Position numbers and translations under genes: made by a program | Assembly (NCBI GenBank): GCA_944326365.1 | Contig: CALVDR010000004.1 | Span: 62,001-126,000, forward strand | Source: an uncultured Bacteroidales bacterium | Lineage (GTDB): Bacteria > Bacteroidota > Bacteroidia > Bacteroidales > UBA932 | Length of the DNA stretch: 64,000 nucleotides | Direction of reading: 5' to 3' | Notes under the pieces: model-generated | Seen by the model: the letters and a program-made list of their open reading frames with translations, nothing else | Told to the model about the DNA's origin: nothing | Database searches by the model: none | Part shown: piece by piece, positions 8,048-16,419 of the stretch | Numbering within the stretch: position 1 is the first letter of the stretch | How the letters are laid out: each line of letters begins with the position of its first letter

Positions 8048-9256
8048 TCAAAATCGTGGAATATATCCTTTTGATTTGACACCTATACCCGGCATGTCGG
8101 ACAGCGTGATTTTGCCGTTCTCCAGCTTCATCCCGTCGAAACAGTCGTTTGCCAGCAGGATGTTTCCGTCCAGGTCCGCCCATTCCATTTCGGGTGACAG
8201 CTGGGCTGCCGCCGATATCGCGACCGAAGTTTCTGTCATGCATCCTATCATCAGCTTCATTCCCAGAGCTTCAGCCAGTGTGACCATTTCTCTAGCCTCC
8301 CTCATGCCGGTGCATTTCATCAGTTTTATGTTTATTCCGTGAAAAGCCCCGTGCAGTCTCCTGATGTCGTTGAGTCTCTGGCAGGATTCGTCAGCTATGA
8401 CAGGCAGAGGACTCCTTTCGGTGAGCCATGCATGACTGTCCAGGTCGTATGCCGGCATCGGCTGCTCTATCATCACCACACCCTGCTCTTCCAGCCATCC
8501 TATCATGTCCAGAGCCATGTATCTGTCCTTCCAGCCCTGATTCGCATCTATGCATATGGGAGTGGACGGATTCATGCTGCGTATGAGCCTTATCATCCTG
8601 CGGTCCTGCTCTTCACCCATTCCGAGTTTGACTTTCAGGATTTTGGCCCATGATGCTTCCTTCGTTTTCTCCCTGACGGTTCCGTCATCTGCATCAAAAC
8701 CTATCGTGAAGCTCGTGCATGGCGTATTTCCGGGAGTGAACCCCCAGATTTTCCACCAGGGCTGCCCCATTATTTTGCCGGTCAGGTCATGAAGTGCTAT
8801 GTCCACCGCTGCCTTGGCTGCAGTGTTGTTTGCCGCAAGTCTGTCTGTTTCGGCCATGATATCCCGGATTCTGAACGGATCATCGAACCGAGGCAGGACA
8901 TCCTCGCGTACTTTTTTCAGGAATTCATGTACGGATGCCTGTGTCTCACCGAGATACGGCGGCATGGACGCTTCTCCGTAGCCTGTCACCCCGTTCCATG
9001 TCAGTTTGGTGAGCACTATCGGAGTGCTGCTTCGCGAAGACCCTGAAATGGTGAAAGTGTGTTTCAGTTCACCCGTGAAGTCCCTCCACTCCAGTTCCGG
9101 TTTTTTCGAAATTCCTGTACCGTTCCCGCTTGCGTGACCGTAAATTCCCGCATGTCCGGGTGTCCTTCCGGACAATACCGCCTCCGGCGCAATGACGGCG
9201 GCAGCCGTCATCAGCCCTGCCTTACGTATGAATTCTCTTCTTGTAGTCTTTTCCAT
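8048..9256 (-). CDS. Dipeptide epimerase (enolase superfamily), Tat-exported
   Basis: This 402-residue protein has the muconate-cycloisomerase/dipeptide-epimerase layout. A capping domain is followed by a barrel with the KxK motif (KILKVKLG), the metal-binding residues of CIDANQGW, MIEQPMPAY and VIADESC, and the final lysine in NIKLMKCTG. The usual reaction is epimerisation of L-Ala-D-Glu to L-Ala-L-Glu in peptidoglycan peptide breakdown, though family members also act on other dipeptides. The N-terminus MEKTTRREFIRKAG has a twin-arginine motif followed by a hydrophobic stretch, implying export folded to the periplasm. The NlpC/P60 peptidase at 10550-11791, in the same direction, would supply such dipeptides; a Fic gene separates them. 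There are 58 bases between this start and the Fic stop. Confidence 0.85.
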   Translation of the reverse strand: MEKTTRREFIRKAGLMTAAAVIAPEAVLSGRTPGHAGIYGHASGNGTGISKKPELEWRDFTGELKHTFTISGSSRSSTPIVLTKLTWNGVTGYGEASMPPYLGETQASVHEFLKKVREDVLPRFDDPFRIRDIMAETDRLAANNTAAKAAVDIALHDLTGKIMGQPWWKIWGFTPGNTPCTSFTIGFDADDGTVREKTKEASWAKILKVKLGMGEEQDRRMIRLIRSMNPSTPICIDANQGWKDRYMALDMIGWLEEQGVVMIEQPMPAYDLDSHAWLTERSPLPVIADESCQRLNDIRRLHGAFHGINIKLMKCTGMREAREMVTLAEALGMKLMIGCMTETSVAISAAAQLSPEMEWADLDGNILLANDCFDGMKLENGKITLSDMPGIGVKSKGYIPRF

Positions 9257-9314
9257 ATCTGAATCCTGAAATCTGTTGCCGGCAAATTTTGTGATGATAA
9301 AAATCCTGGCAGCT

Positions 9315-10463
9315 TTACTTTCCCGGTCTTAATGTCCCCGATGCATCTTCAGGCATGGGAACGACAAGGACAGATTCACTGCACCGTATTCCGTAGAATA
9401 CGTCACGGACCCGTCCCTCCTGTGGTATCAGAATACCTTTTTCAACCAGATATTTTATATCGCGTGCTGCCGTGTCAGGTGATACCTTTACATGTTTTGC
9501 CCAGTTCTTGACCGTCAATTTGCCGGGATAACCGTCCAAATATAAATTCAAGACTTCGCGTTGTCGTTCGGACAAGACTGTTTCGGCATGTGTTTGCCAG
9601 AATATAGCCTTGTCAAGAACCTTCGACAATGTTTCGTCGGACTGCTCGATGGAACGGAGCAGACAGTCAAGATACCAGATGATCCATCCTGTAATCTCGC
9701 AATCTCCCTTTTGCGTCTTTTCCAATATGTCGTAATACTGTTTTTTATCTTTGTTTATCTGATGGGAGATACTGAAAAAACGCATCTTTGAGTTTTCAGC
9801 CTGTGAAAGTGCCATATCGGCAATGGCTCGTCCTATTCGTCCGTTTCCGTCATCGAAAGGATGGATGCAGACAAACCACAAATGTGCTATTGCCGATTTT
9901 ACATAGCCGTTATGTGCGTCTGAATTGAACCAGTCCAGAAACCGATTCATTTCTTCGTCTATTTTTTCAGGAGCAGGAGCTGCATAATGTACCTTTTCCC
10001 GGCCGAACATTCCGGAAATAACTTTCATATCTCCACTTCGGTATCGGGCTACATCTATTTTCGTCGGACCGCTCCATCCGGTAGGAAACAGGCAGTTGTG
10101 CCATCCGAAAAGTCTTTCATGGGTAAGCGGACTGTTGAAATTGACGGTTGCGTCAAGTGCCATTTCCACTACTCCGTCTATATATCGTGAGGATTCGGCC
10201 GGATTCTGCAGGTGCACTCCGAGTTTGCGGGCCACAGATGAGCGTACCTGGTCATTGTTCAACTCTACTCCTTCAATTTCCGATGATGCAATGATGTCAT
10301 GGGAGATGGATTCGACTATGGCAGACATCTTGTCGTTAAAACCGATTACACTAAGACGTCCCATCAGATAGCCGACAGCCTTGTTGACCTTGTTCAGTTT
10401 TTCACCGACAAGTTCCTTGTTCCACGAAAAGGTAGGCCATTCTTTATGTTCATGTATATACAT
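9315..10463 (-). CDS. Fic-family protein with winged-helix C-terminus (DUF4172/Fic type)
   Basis: This is a Fic-fold protein of about 382 residues. The N-terminal MYIHEHKEWPTFSWNKE matches the DUF4172-type lead of this subfamily. The catalytic loop reads HPFDDGNGRIGRAIADMAL, the canonical HxFx(D/E)GNGR site with all key residues present, so AMP-transfer chemistry is plausible. An internal inhibitory-type helix, SSEIEG, lies upstream (IIASSEIEGVELNND). The C-terminal part (WAKHVKVSPDTAARDIKYLVEKGIL) is a winged helix, suggesting DNA binding and self-regulation. I start at 10463 because the longer frame begins inside a palindrome that overlaps the promoter. It sits between two peptidoglycan-peptide genes but carries its own promoter, so it is probably an independent unit. 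Confidence 0.85.
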   Translation of the reverse strand: MYIHEHKEWPTFSWNKELVGEKLNKVNKAVGYLMGRLSVIGFNDKMSAIVESISHDIIASSEIEGVELNNDQVRSSVARKLGVHLQNPAESSRYIDGVVEMALDATVNFNSPLTHERLFGWHNCLFPTGWSGPTKIDVARYRSGDMKVISGMFGREKVHYAAPAPEKIDEEMNRFLDWFNSDAHNGYVKSAIAHLWFVCIHPFDDGNGRIGRAIADMALSQAENSKMRFFSISHQINKDKKQYYDILEKTQKGDCEITGWIIWYLDCLLRSIEQSDETLSKVLDKAIFWQTHAETVLSERQREVLNLYLDGYPGKLTVKNWAKHVKVSPDTAARDIKYLVEKGILIPQEGRVRDVFYGIRCSESVLVVPMPEDASGTLRPGK

Positions 10464-10481
10464 AGGCATCACTGTTCTCTG

Positions 10482-10535
10482 CAAATATATGGTTTTGCGG
10501 CCAATTATCCGCATAATTTGCGGCTGATTGGCCGC
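10482..10535 (-). promoter_or_regulatory. Fic promoter with nested palindromic operator
   Basis: On the minus strand TATATTTG (10489 to 10482) matches the -7 consensus and lies 18 bases before the Fic ATG. Directly upstream is a nested palindrome. The outer arms are GCGGCCAAT (10497-10505) and ATTGGCCGC (10527-10535); the inner arms are CCGCA (10509-10513) and TGCGG (10519-10523). The palindrome covers the -33 position, so a bound protein should block transcription. The winged-helix domain of Fic itself is an obvious candidate. Confidence 0.65.
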
Positions 10536-10549
10536 ATGGAACAGTAAAA

Positions 10550-11791
10550 TCAGTATTCCTGCGGGAAATAGGCCGGGCTGTCGGAAATGCTGACGGTTCC
10601 GTCGGAAGCATTGCAGCCGATGATGCGGCGGGCCTTGATCATCTTTCCGGAAAGTTCGTAGAAGTCAGGTTCTCCGGGGACGAGTGAATTGATCCTGACC
10701 AGTTTCGAGGCGTGTATGAACCGGCCGTCTCCGATATAGATTCCCACGTGGGTGATCTTTTCCTTTCCTGATATTTCTCCTGATCCGGTTTCGGAAGATC
10801 CGCAAGACACGGATGCAGAATGTGCTGGAGTCCCGAAGAAAATCAGGTCTCCTGGCCGCAGGTCTGAAATCCGCTTCAGCATTTCTTCCCTGAATGCCCC
10901 GGATGCCGTGAAATTTTCCGGAGAATCCGCCGGGAACCGGTCAGTGTCGGCATCCACACGGACAGGCAAGCCCACACGTGCCTGCTGTGAGGCGTTGCGC
11001 GGCAGCAGCACACCGTTCAGAAGCCAGACCATCTTCGTGAGTCCGCTGCAGTCCACTCCTTTGATGGAGGTGCCACCCCAGAGATACGGGACGCCGATGA
11101 ATCTCATGGCCGTGCCGATGATATTTTCTGCGGAAGGATCACATTTCCGGATCCATGTATCGAAAATCGAGGCATCCGGAACCGGCACATATCCTGTCTC
11201 GCCGGTTACCAGCCGGACTTCATAACACCCTTTCACTGTCTTGCCGGAATAAGGTATAAGGTCTCCCGCCACTATATCGCAGATTTTATGCAATCCTTTG
11301 TCAGATTCTCCCGTGTTTCCCGTCTTCCGGCATACTGTTTTTCTGACATCCGGCCGGCCGCGCACTGTCCTGACAGGTTTCGTCCATATCGTGCTGTAAT
11401 CCGCGGTGCAGATGATTTTTTCCGTCGCGATATAGTCCTCCATCTCTTCCAGGGACATTTCTTTCACCCCCGAATCCACGCACCATGCGGTGTACGGGTC
11501 GGGAGTCTTCACTTTCAGCCAGTAACTGTCTTCATCCAGAATTTCCACCACGGTCCCCATCAGAGCCTGGTTTCCGAGTTCTGCGGTGAAATCAGGTTCC
11601 TCCCTGAGATAATTGGCCGAGAGCGTCGTCACTCCGTATCTTTTTCCGGTTGCACTCCGTGCAATGCCGTCGTCTCCGGCGACAGCCATATTGGCAGGAA
11701 CTGCCAATACCATTGCCGCGGCAGCGGCAATTATTCCTTTTTTCCATTTGCCGGAATATCCGGCTGGAGTCGTATGGCTTGTGGAAATCAT
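10550..11791 (-). CDS. NlpC/P60 family cell-wall endopeptidase with SH3-like domains
   Basis: This exported 413-residue cysteine peptidase probably cleaves gamma-D-Glu to diamino-acid bonds in peptidoglycan peptides. A signal peptide occupies about residues 1-38 (KGIIAAAAAMVLAVPANMAVA). Two bacterial-SH3-like segments follow at about residues 50-110 and 125-205. The NlpC/P60 domain spans about 220-395, with catalytic Cys248 in GVDCSGL, His348 in ITHVGIYIGDG and His360 in FIHAS. The catalytic domain carries two insertions relative to compact members: about 30 residues around 265-300, and a Ser/Gly-rich stretch at about 322-345. The 5' neighbour is the esterase-like gene at 11828-13432, 36 bases away, so it could be the last gene of the HTCS-divergent run or a separate unit. 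The nearby dipeptide epimerase fits a shared murein-peptide pathway. Confidence 0.88.
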   Translation of the reverse strand: MISTSHTTPAGYSGKWKKGIIAAAAAMVLAVPANMAVAGDDGIARSATGKRYGVTTLSANYLREEPDFTAELGNQALMGTVVEILDEDSYWLKVKTPDPYTAWCVDSGVKEMSLEEMEDYIATEKIICTADYSTIWTKPVRTVRGRPDVRKTVCRKTGNTGESDKGLHKICDIVAGDLIPYSGKTVKGCYEVRLVTGETGYVPVPDASIFDTWIRKCDPSAENIIGTAMRFIGVPYLWGGTSIKGVDCSGLTKMVWLLNGVLLPRNASQQARVGLPVRVDADTDRFPADSPENFTASGAFREEMLKRISDLRPGDLIFFGTPAHSASVSCGSSETGSGEISGKEKITHVGIYIGDGRFIHASKLVRINSLVPGEPDFYELSGKMIKARRIIGCNASDGTVSISDSPAYFPQEY

Positions 11792-11827
11792 ATCTTCAGA
11801 ATTTCATACGAAGATATGAATTTTTCT

Positions 11828-13432
11828 TTATTTCCAGATTCGGAAAACGGACTTTACCGGTGAGGCTGACTGCCACTGTCCGGATATGCCGTATTGCCAT
11901 GCCACTACCGTGACTTCCACAGGGAATTTTGCACGGGGAGGTATCTCTGTAAGAACGAGTTTGTCACCCTTGACGACTGCAGGACCGCTTTCCACGTAGA
12001 AAGAGACCGGCAGTCCGCTGCTGCTTGTGGCCGCAAGTACGATTTCTTCGTCCGTGCCTGCATATACGTCATTCAGCCCTGGGAAGTTTATCGTCTGAGG
12101 CTGTCCGTCGGTGATCCGGCCAGGGATGCGGAGTTCCAGATTCAGGATGGCTCTTTTGTACAGACTGTCGGCATTGGCATAGCAGTCGAGCATCATCCAT
12201 CCGGTCTTTCTGCCGTCGAAGCCGGTGCGGTGGAATGTGATCCTGAAGGTGGTGTCATTGACTATTCTGACAGGCCCGTATTCCCTGCGGATCTGAATCG
12301 GGGACGAAGAATGGCCGTTCCCGTCGTATTTCACTTGAAAATGGAAGGTCAGCCCGTCTTCCTCAGGTATGAACCTGATTTTTTCCACAGGCTTCCCGTT
12401 CTGCCAAGCCACGAGTTTCTGAACCTGTTTCCCTCGTTCTCTCAGGTAATATTCTTCCGTGAGCGCGGCCATTTCTTCATCGAAATACCAGAAACAGCTG
12501 TCCCGGTCTCCGGCATATTCCGCGAAAGGTGCGGCATGGATGCTGTACGGCTGCTCCGGAGCACGGTTTTCCGGATACCATCTGTCGGCCAGCCACCCGT
12601 CGCGTTTGTCCAGTTTCCGGAGATGTCCCTCCTCATCCATCCTGTATTCCATGGCTTTCCTCAGGAAGGCCAGTATGTATTCCATTTCGAATTCGGAACA
12701 GTCGCTGTGGCTGTGCCCTGCATCGCACAGCAGGGAAAGCGTGGCGTCCGGATACCGCTTCATGAAAGGAAAGGCGCTTTCTATTCGGAATTCGCCCCAT
12801 TCGTATTCCCCGACGCACATCAGTGCCGGGATGCCGTCGATGTTCCGTGAGCCCCAGTACGGGTTTACGTGTCCGCAGCACAGGACCTCGCTCAGTGGAG
12901 AGTCCCCGTGCATGGATATGATGGCGAGAGCCCTGTCGGGATTCCATGCGGCGAAGTTGTACGGAGATGAGGCCTGTGCACTCTGGCTCATGTATGCCAC
13001 CGGGACTGTACGGAGTTCGTCATATCCTGATTTTCCAGCCAGTTCTTCCATGGCCTCCTCGAAACCGTCCTGAGCCCCGTTAGGTACATAGAACAGGTCG
13101 CTCGGTTCCCAGCCCGGCGATACCCAGACGAGGGCCATGTCCATGTCCGACAGTCCCCGGCGGAATTCGGAAGACTCTATCACGCCCTCTTCCATGGCAT
13201 TGTGCCCGCAGATGAGGACAGCTTTCACTTTTTCGCACTGAGGCGGAATCCAGAGGAAGGCGCGGGTCTGATATCCCGGTTCTGCAGGTACGCGCGGTGA
13301 ATTGATTTCGGTCTGCCACTGGTAGACATTGTCATAGTCATGTACTATGACCTCCTGACCTCCGGCAGGAATGCCGAAGCATGTCGTCCCCAGTACGGCC
13401 AGACATGAAAACCATTTCAGAATCCTGCTCAT
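11828..13432 (-). CDS. Secreted putative alpha/beta-hydrolase (esterase-like), unassigned
   Basis: The 534-residue protein has a signal peptide (MSRILKWFSCLAVLGTTCFG). An alpha/beta-hydrolase-like N-terminal half (FLWIPPQCEKVKAVLICGHNAMEEGV) is followed by EELAGKSGYDELRTVPVAYMSQSAQAS, where a classical GxSxG elbow would be expected. A Ser is present in the sequence MSQSAQA, but the flanking glycines are not, so the catalytic Ser is uncertain. A possible acid/His pair is in LLCDAGHSHSD. The C-terminal 200 residues look beta-rich and Ig-like (VVKGDKLVLTEIPPRAKFPV). Its start overlaps the GH88 stop by four bases (ATGA), so it is translationally coupled to the glycan-degrading operon. That makes a carbohydrate esterase the most likely role, which is inference. 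Confidence 0.6.
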   Translation of the reverse strand: MSRILKWFSCLAVLGTTCFGIPAGGQEVIVHDYDNVYQWQTEINSPRVPAEPGYQTRAFLWIPPQCEKVKAVLICGHNAMEEGVIESSEFRRGLSDMDMALVWVSPGWEPSDLFYVPNGAQDGFEEAMEELAGKSGYDELRTVPVAYMSQSAQASSPYNFAAWNPDRALAIISMHGDSPLSEVLCCGHVNPYWGSRNIDGIPALMCVGEYEWGEFRIESAFPFMKRYPDATLSLLCDAGHSHSDCSEFEMEYILAFLRKAMEYRMDEEGHLRKLDKRDGWLADRWYPENRAPEQPYSIHAAPFAEYAGDRDSCFWYFDEEMAALTEEYYLRERGKQVQKLVAWQNGKPVEKIRFIPEEDGLTFHFQVKYDGNGHSSSPIQIRREYGPVRIVNDTTFRITFHRTGFDGRKTGWMMLDCYANADSLYKRAILNLELRIPGRITDGQPQTINFPGLNDVYAGTDEEIVLAATSSSGLPVSFYVESGPAVVKGDKLVLTEIPPRAKFPVEVTVVAWQYGISGQWQSASPVKSVFRIWK

Positions 13433-14625
13433 TTCCCGAGATTTTTCAGTCTGAGCAAAGCCTCGATATAGTAGTAGTCCGCGTAAATGATGGAGTAGTC
13501 GATTTCCGTACCCGCCGGTCTGTGTCCGGTGGAGTGGAGCAGGAATGCAGGGCAGGAGTCCCCTCCGCGATAGCTTTCGTAAAGTGACGAAAGCATCTTT
13601 TCGGCAGCGTCCAGATATTCCTCTCCCTTTTTGCCGCCGACATAGCCGGAAAGCTCTATCAGGGCGGAAGCCACGACGGCAGCAGCCGACGCGTCTTTCG
13701 ATACATTCGGGATTTCAGGGTCGTTGAAGTCCCAGTAAGGTATCATGTCTTCCGGAAGCATGGACAGGTATACATCGGTGATTCCGGCGGCGAAGTCCAG
13801 ATATTTCCTGTCACGGGTGAATCTGTAGCACATGGTGTAGCCGTAGATGCCCCATGCCTGTCCGCGTGCCCACATAGAGTCATCCGAATATCCCTGATGA
13901 GTGCAGCTCTTCAGGTGTTTCCCGCTGACAGGGTCATAGACGGCCACATGGTAGGACGTTCCGTCCGGACGGAAATTGTATTTCATCGTCGTGTCCGCGT
14001 GTGTCCTGGCTATTTCCGCATATTCAGGGTCGCCGCCGTTTTCCGCAGCCCAGAAAAGCATTTCGAGATTGATCATGTTGTCCATGATCGTGTTGTGTCC
14101 TCCCAGGTTCTTCATTTCGCGGGGCCATGACAGGATGGTCCCCGCAGCAGGATTGTACAGCGAAGCCAGTTTCTCTGCCGTGGCGAGGATCACTTCCTTG
14201 TATTCCGGATTGCCGGTCAGGCGATAACCGTTGCCATAGCTGCAGAATATGATGAAGCCGAGGTCATGGTCGTAAGCCGGTATCTCGCTGATGAATTCCA
14301 GCGCCTCGGTGTATTTTTCAGCCGCGGCGAGGATTTTCCTGTCGGCTGTGTATTCGTAGTCATACCAGAGGACTCCCGGCCAGAAACCTTCTGTCCAGAG
14401 TTCCTTGCTGACAGGGCACAGATTCCATGTGCTGTCTCCCGGTGCGATATTCCTCGGTGATATGCCATACCCTGCGGACTCTATCTGGGCGAGAGTCCGC
14501 TCCGTCTGCCTGGCGCAGTAGTCCAGTCCGTTTTCTGCCTCCCGGACAGCATTTTCTTTTGAAACTGACGTGCATGCAAGTGCAGTCAGGCAAATAGCTG
14601 AAGCTACGAATACGTTTCTTATCAT
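13429..14625 (-). CDS. GH88-family unsaturated glucuronyl hydrolase
   Basis: This enzyme removes the unsaturated uronic acid that polysaccharide lyases leave at the non-reducing end of oligosaccharides. The 398 residues start with a lipoprotein signal (ICLTALACTS, lipobox Cys at residue 18). Two aspartates in the expected positions are visible: D121 in AYDHDLGF and D182 in NTIMDNMINLEMLFW. They are 61 residues apart, the spacing I recall for the catalytic pair of the characterised Bacillus enzyme. The signature DSMWARGQAWGIYGY follows. It therefore pairs logically with the heparinase-type lyase at 16420-19125. The stop overlaps the next gene by four bases. The substrate class is an unsaturated uronyl oligosaccharide; whether it is pectic, ulvan-like or a glycosaminoglycan cannot be told. 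Confidence 0.88.
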   Translation of the reverse strand: MIRNVFVASAICLTALACTSVSKENAVREAENGLDYCARQTERTLAQIESAGYGISPRNIAPGDSTWNLCPVSKELWTEGFWPGVLWYDYEYTADRKILAAAEKYTEALEFISEIPAYDHDLGFIIFCSYGNGYRLTGNPEYKEVILATAEKLASLYNPAAGTILSWPREMKNLGGHNTIMDNMINLEMLFWAAENGGDPEYAEIARTHADTTMKYNFRPDGTSYHVAVYDPVSGKHLKSCTHQGYSDDSMWARGQAWGIYGYTMCYRFTRDRKYLDFAAGITDVYLSMLPEDMIPYWDFNDPEIPNVSKDASAAAVVASALIELSGYVGGKKGEEYLDAAEKMLSSLYESYRGGDSCPAFLLHSTGHRPAGTEIDYSIIYADYYYIEALLRLKNLGK

Positions 14626-14713
14626 ATCTAAAATACCTTTTTATATCTCATTCATATCATGCCTTGCGGAAATATCCTGTCCTGACATCCTCGCGGCATG
14701 CGTATGTTCCCGG

Positions 14714-16357
14714 TCAGTCTATCCTGAACCAGTCCGCATCTATCCATCCGCGGTCTTTCCCGGTTCCGGCGCTTGAGCAGAACAGTCCGATCTTGGCCCC
14801 TATCCATCTGCCTTCGCGTGCCTGGAAGGCATCTCCGGCAGGCTTGAAAGACTTTCCGTCCAGACTGTACCGGAATCTGCACACTCCATTGCCGTCTGAC
14901 TCCACCCTGAACCATATGTCGGCCGTATATTTAGGTGTCGCACCGCTTTCCACCATGGTCAGGGCCGTCCTTGCTATGGTAGTGATTTCTTCTTTTGTCC
15001 CCTTGTCTGCGTCATGGCAGGTCCCGGTCTGGATTACGGCACTTTCTCCTTCACGCAGTATGGAGATGTATCCGTAGTCGAATCCCATCACCACCAGTCC
15101 TGCCCTGTCTCCGTCTCCTTTCGAATTGAATGTCAGTTTCGTGGTGGCGGTGAAAGCCTCTGCCGGCATTTTCTGCAGGAAGAGGTTCGGGACACCCCAC
15201 AGATTGGGAGCATCTTCCCGGTGTCCGTATATCCTGAAAAATCCGTAACCGCTGCCGAACCCGAACCAGTCCTGGCGGTTTGCGTGCCACTGCCACTGCA
15301 GTCCCGGCATGGCGGAATCGAACTCGTCGTCCAATGCCATTCCGGCATCATCGGCAGGCAGATCCGGTTTTTTCCATGTCCTGACAGGTTCTCCGCGTCC
15401 GTCTCCGTCCTCGTCATGGCCTATCACGCACCAGCCGTCATCGGTCCATGACATCGGGTTCAGGTGGATGATGCGTCCGAAAGGCTGCTTTTCCTGGAAG
15501 TGGATGAACCAGTTTTCTCCTGAAGGCGTGTCCACCCAGGCTCCCTGATGCGGGCCGTTTATGTCCGTGTCACCCTGCTCCATGACGTTGCGGGCCTCAT
15601 ACGGTCCGTAGACTGACCTTGATCTCATCACCAGCTGCCATCCTGTGGCTACTCCGCCGGCCGGGGCGAAAATATAGTACCAGCCGTCACGCTTGTATAT
15701 CTTGGCGCCTTCCACGGTGTGGTGTCCGTCCCTGTTCCCGTCGAAGACCATCACTTCGTCAGAAATGCATTCCGTGCCGTCGGCATTCATCTCGAATACG
15801 GTGATGATGCTGTTCAGTCCGCTGCGGCTGGCTGCCCATGCGTGCGCCAGATATACCTTTCCGTCATCATCCCACAGCGGAGAAGGGTCGATCAGTCCTT
15901 TCCCGGCCTTTACCAGCACAGGTTCGGACCATTCTCCTCTCGGATCCTGCGTCTTCACCATGAAGATTCCGAAATCGGGATCACCCCAGTAGATATAATA
16001 CCATCCGTCATGGAATTTTATGCAAGGCGCCCATACTCCTTTCCCATGCTGCACCATGCTGTAATGCTCTTCCGGCACCAGGCTGTCGAGGGCATAGTTC
16101 ACTATCTCCCAGTTCACCAGGTCGGTGGAATGCAGGATGGGCAGTCCCGGAATGCAGTTGAAGGAAGAAGCTGTCATCCAGTAGTCGTCGCCTGTCCTGA
16201 CTACATCCGGGTCCGAGTAGTCGAGGCAGATGACAGGATTCGTGTAGGTCTCCCTGTCCGTTCCGGCATCCATGCCTGTGCCCAAAACGAAAGTCAGAGC
16301 GAGCATAAGCGTTTTCTTCGCTGCTCCGCATGTGAATAAGTTTTCCATTTTCATCAT
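14714..16357 (-). CDS. GH43-family glycosidase with C-terminal beta-sandwich
   Basis: This exported 547-residue five-bladed propeller enzyme is of the beta-xylosidase/alpha-L-arabinofuranosidase type. The N-terminus is signal-like (KKTLMLALTFVLGTGMDAG). GH43 landmarks are the catalytic base D49 in DYSDPDVVR, the pKa-tuning Asp in LIDPSPLWDDDGKVYL, and the acid Glu in TVEGAKIYKRDGWYYIF. A second domain from about residue 330 (MALDDEFDSAMPGLQWQW) matches the beta-sandwich typical of XynB-like GH43 proteins. It lies between the lyase gene (gap 62) and the GH88 gene (gap 88), all in one direction. In that context it probably trims neutral side chains, arabinose or xylose, from an acidic glycan; this assignment rests on context. 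Confidence 0.87.
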   Translation of the reverse strand: MMKMENLFTCGAAKKTLMLALTFVLGTGMDAGTDRETYTNPVICLDYSDPDVVRTGDDYWMTASSFNCIPGLPILHSTDLVNWEIVNYALDSLVPEEHYSMVQHGKGVWAPCIKFHDGWYYIYWGDPDFGIFMVKTQDPRGEWSEPVLVKAGKGLIDPSPLWDDDGKVYLAHAWAASRSGLNSIITVFEMNADGTECISDEVMVFDGNRDGHHTVEGAKIYKRDGWYYIFAPAGGVATGWQLVMRSRSVYGPYEARNVMEQGDTDINGPHQGAWVDTPSGENWFIHFQEKQPFGRIIHLNPMSWTDDGWCVIGHDEDGDGRGEPVRTWKKPDLPADDAGMALDDEFDSAMPGLQWQWHANRQDWFGFGSGYGFFRIYGHREDAPNLWGVPNLFLQKMPAEAFTATTKLTFNSKGDGDRAGLVVMGFDYGYISILREGESAVIQTGTCHDADKGTKEEITTIARTALTMVESGATPKYTADIWFRVESDGNGVCRFRYSLDGKSFKPAGDAFQAREGRWIGAKIGLFCSSAGTGKDRGWIDADWFRID

Positions 16358-16419
16358 AATCCGGAAATTAATACGTTCGAATCCGTGAATTTACCTAATC
16401 GTCGCGTAAGATTGTCGGA

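Noticed and set aside
7894-8082. Longer N-terminus of the XRE-cupin regulator
   Set aside because: The extra 63 codons are the translated repeat and have no helix-turn-helix family match; the family length fits the ATG at 7893.
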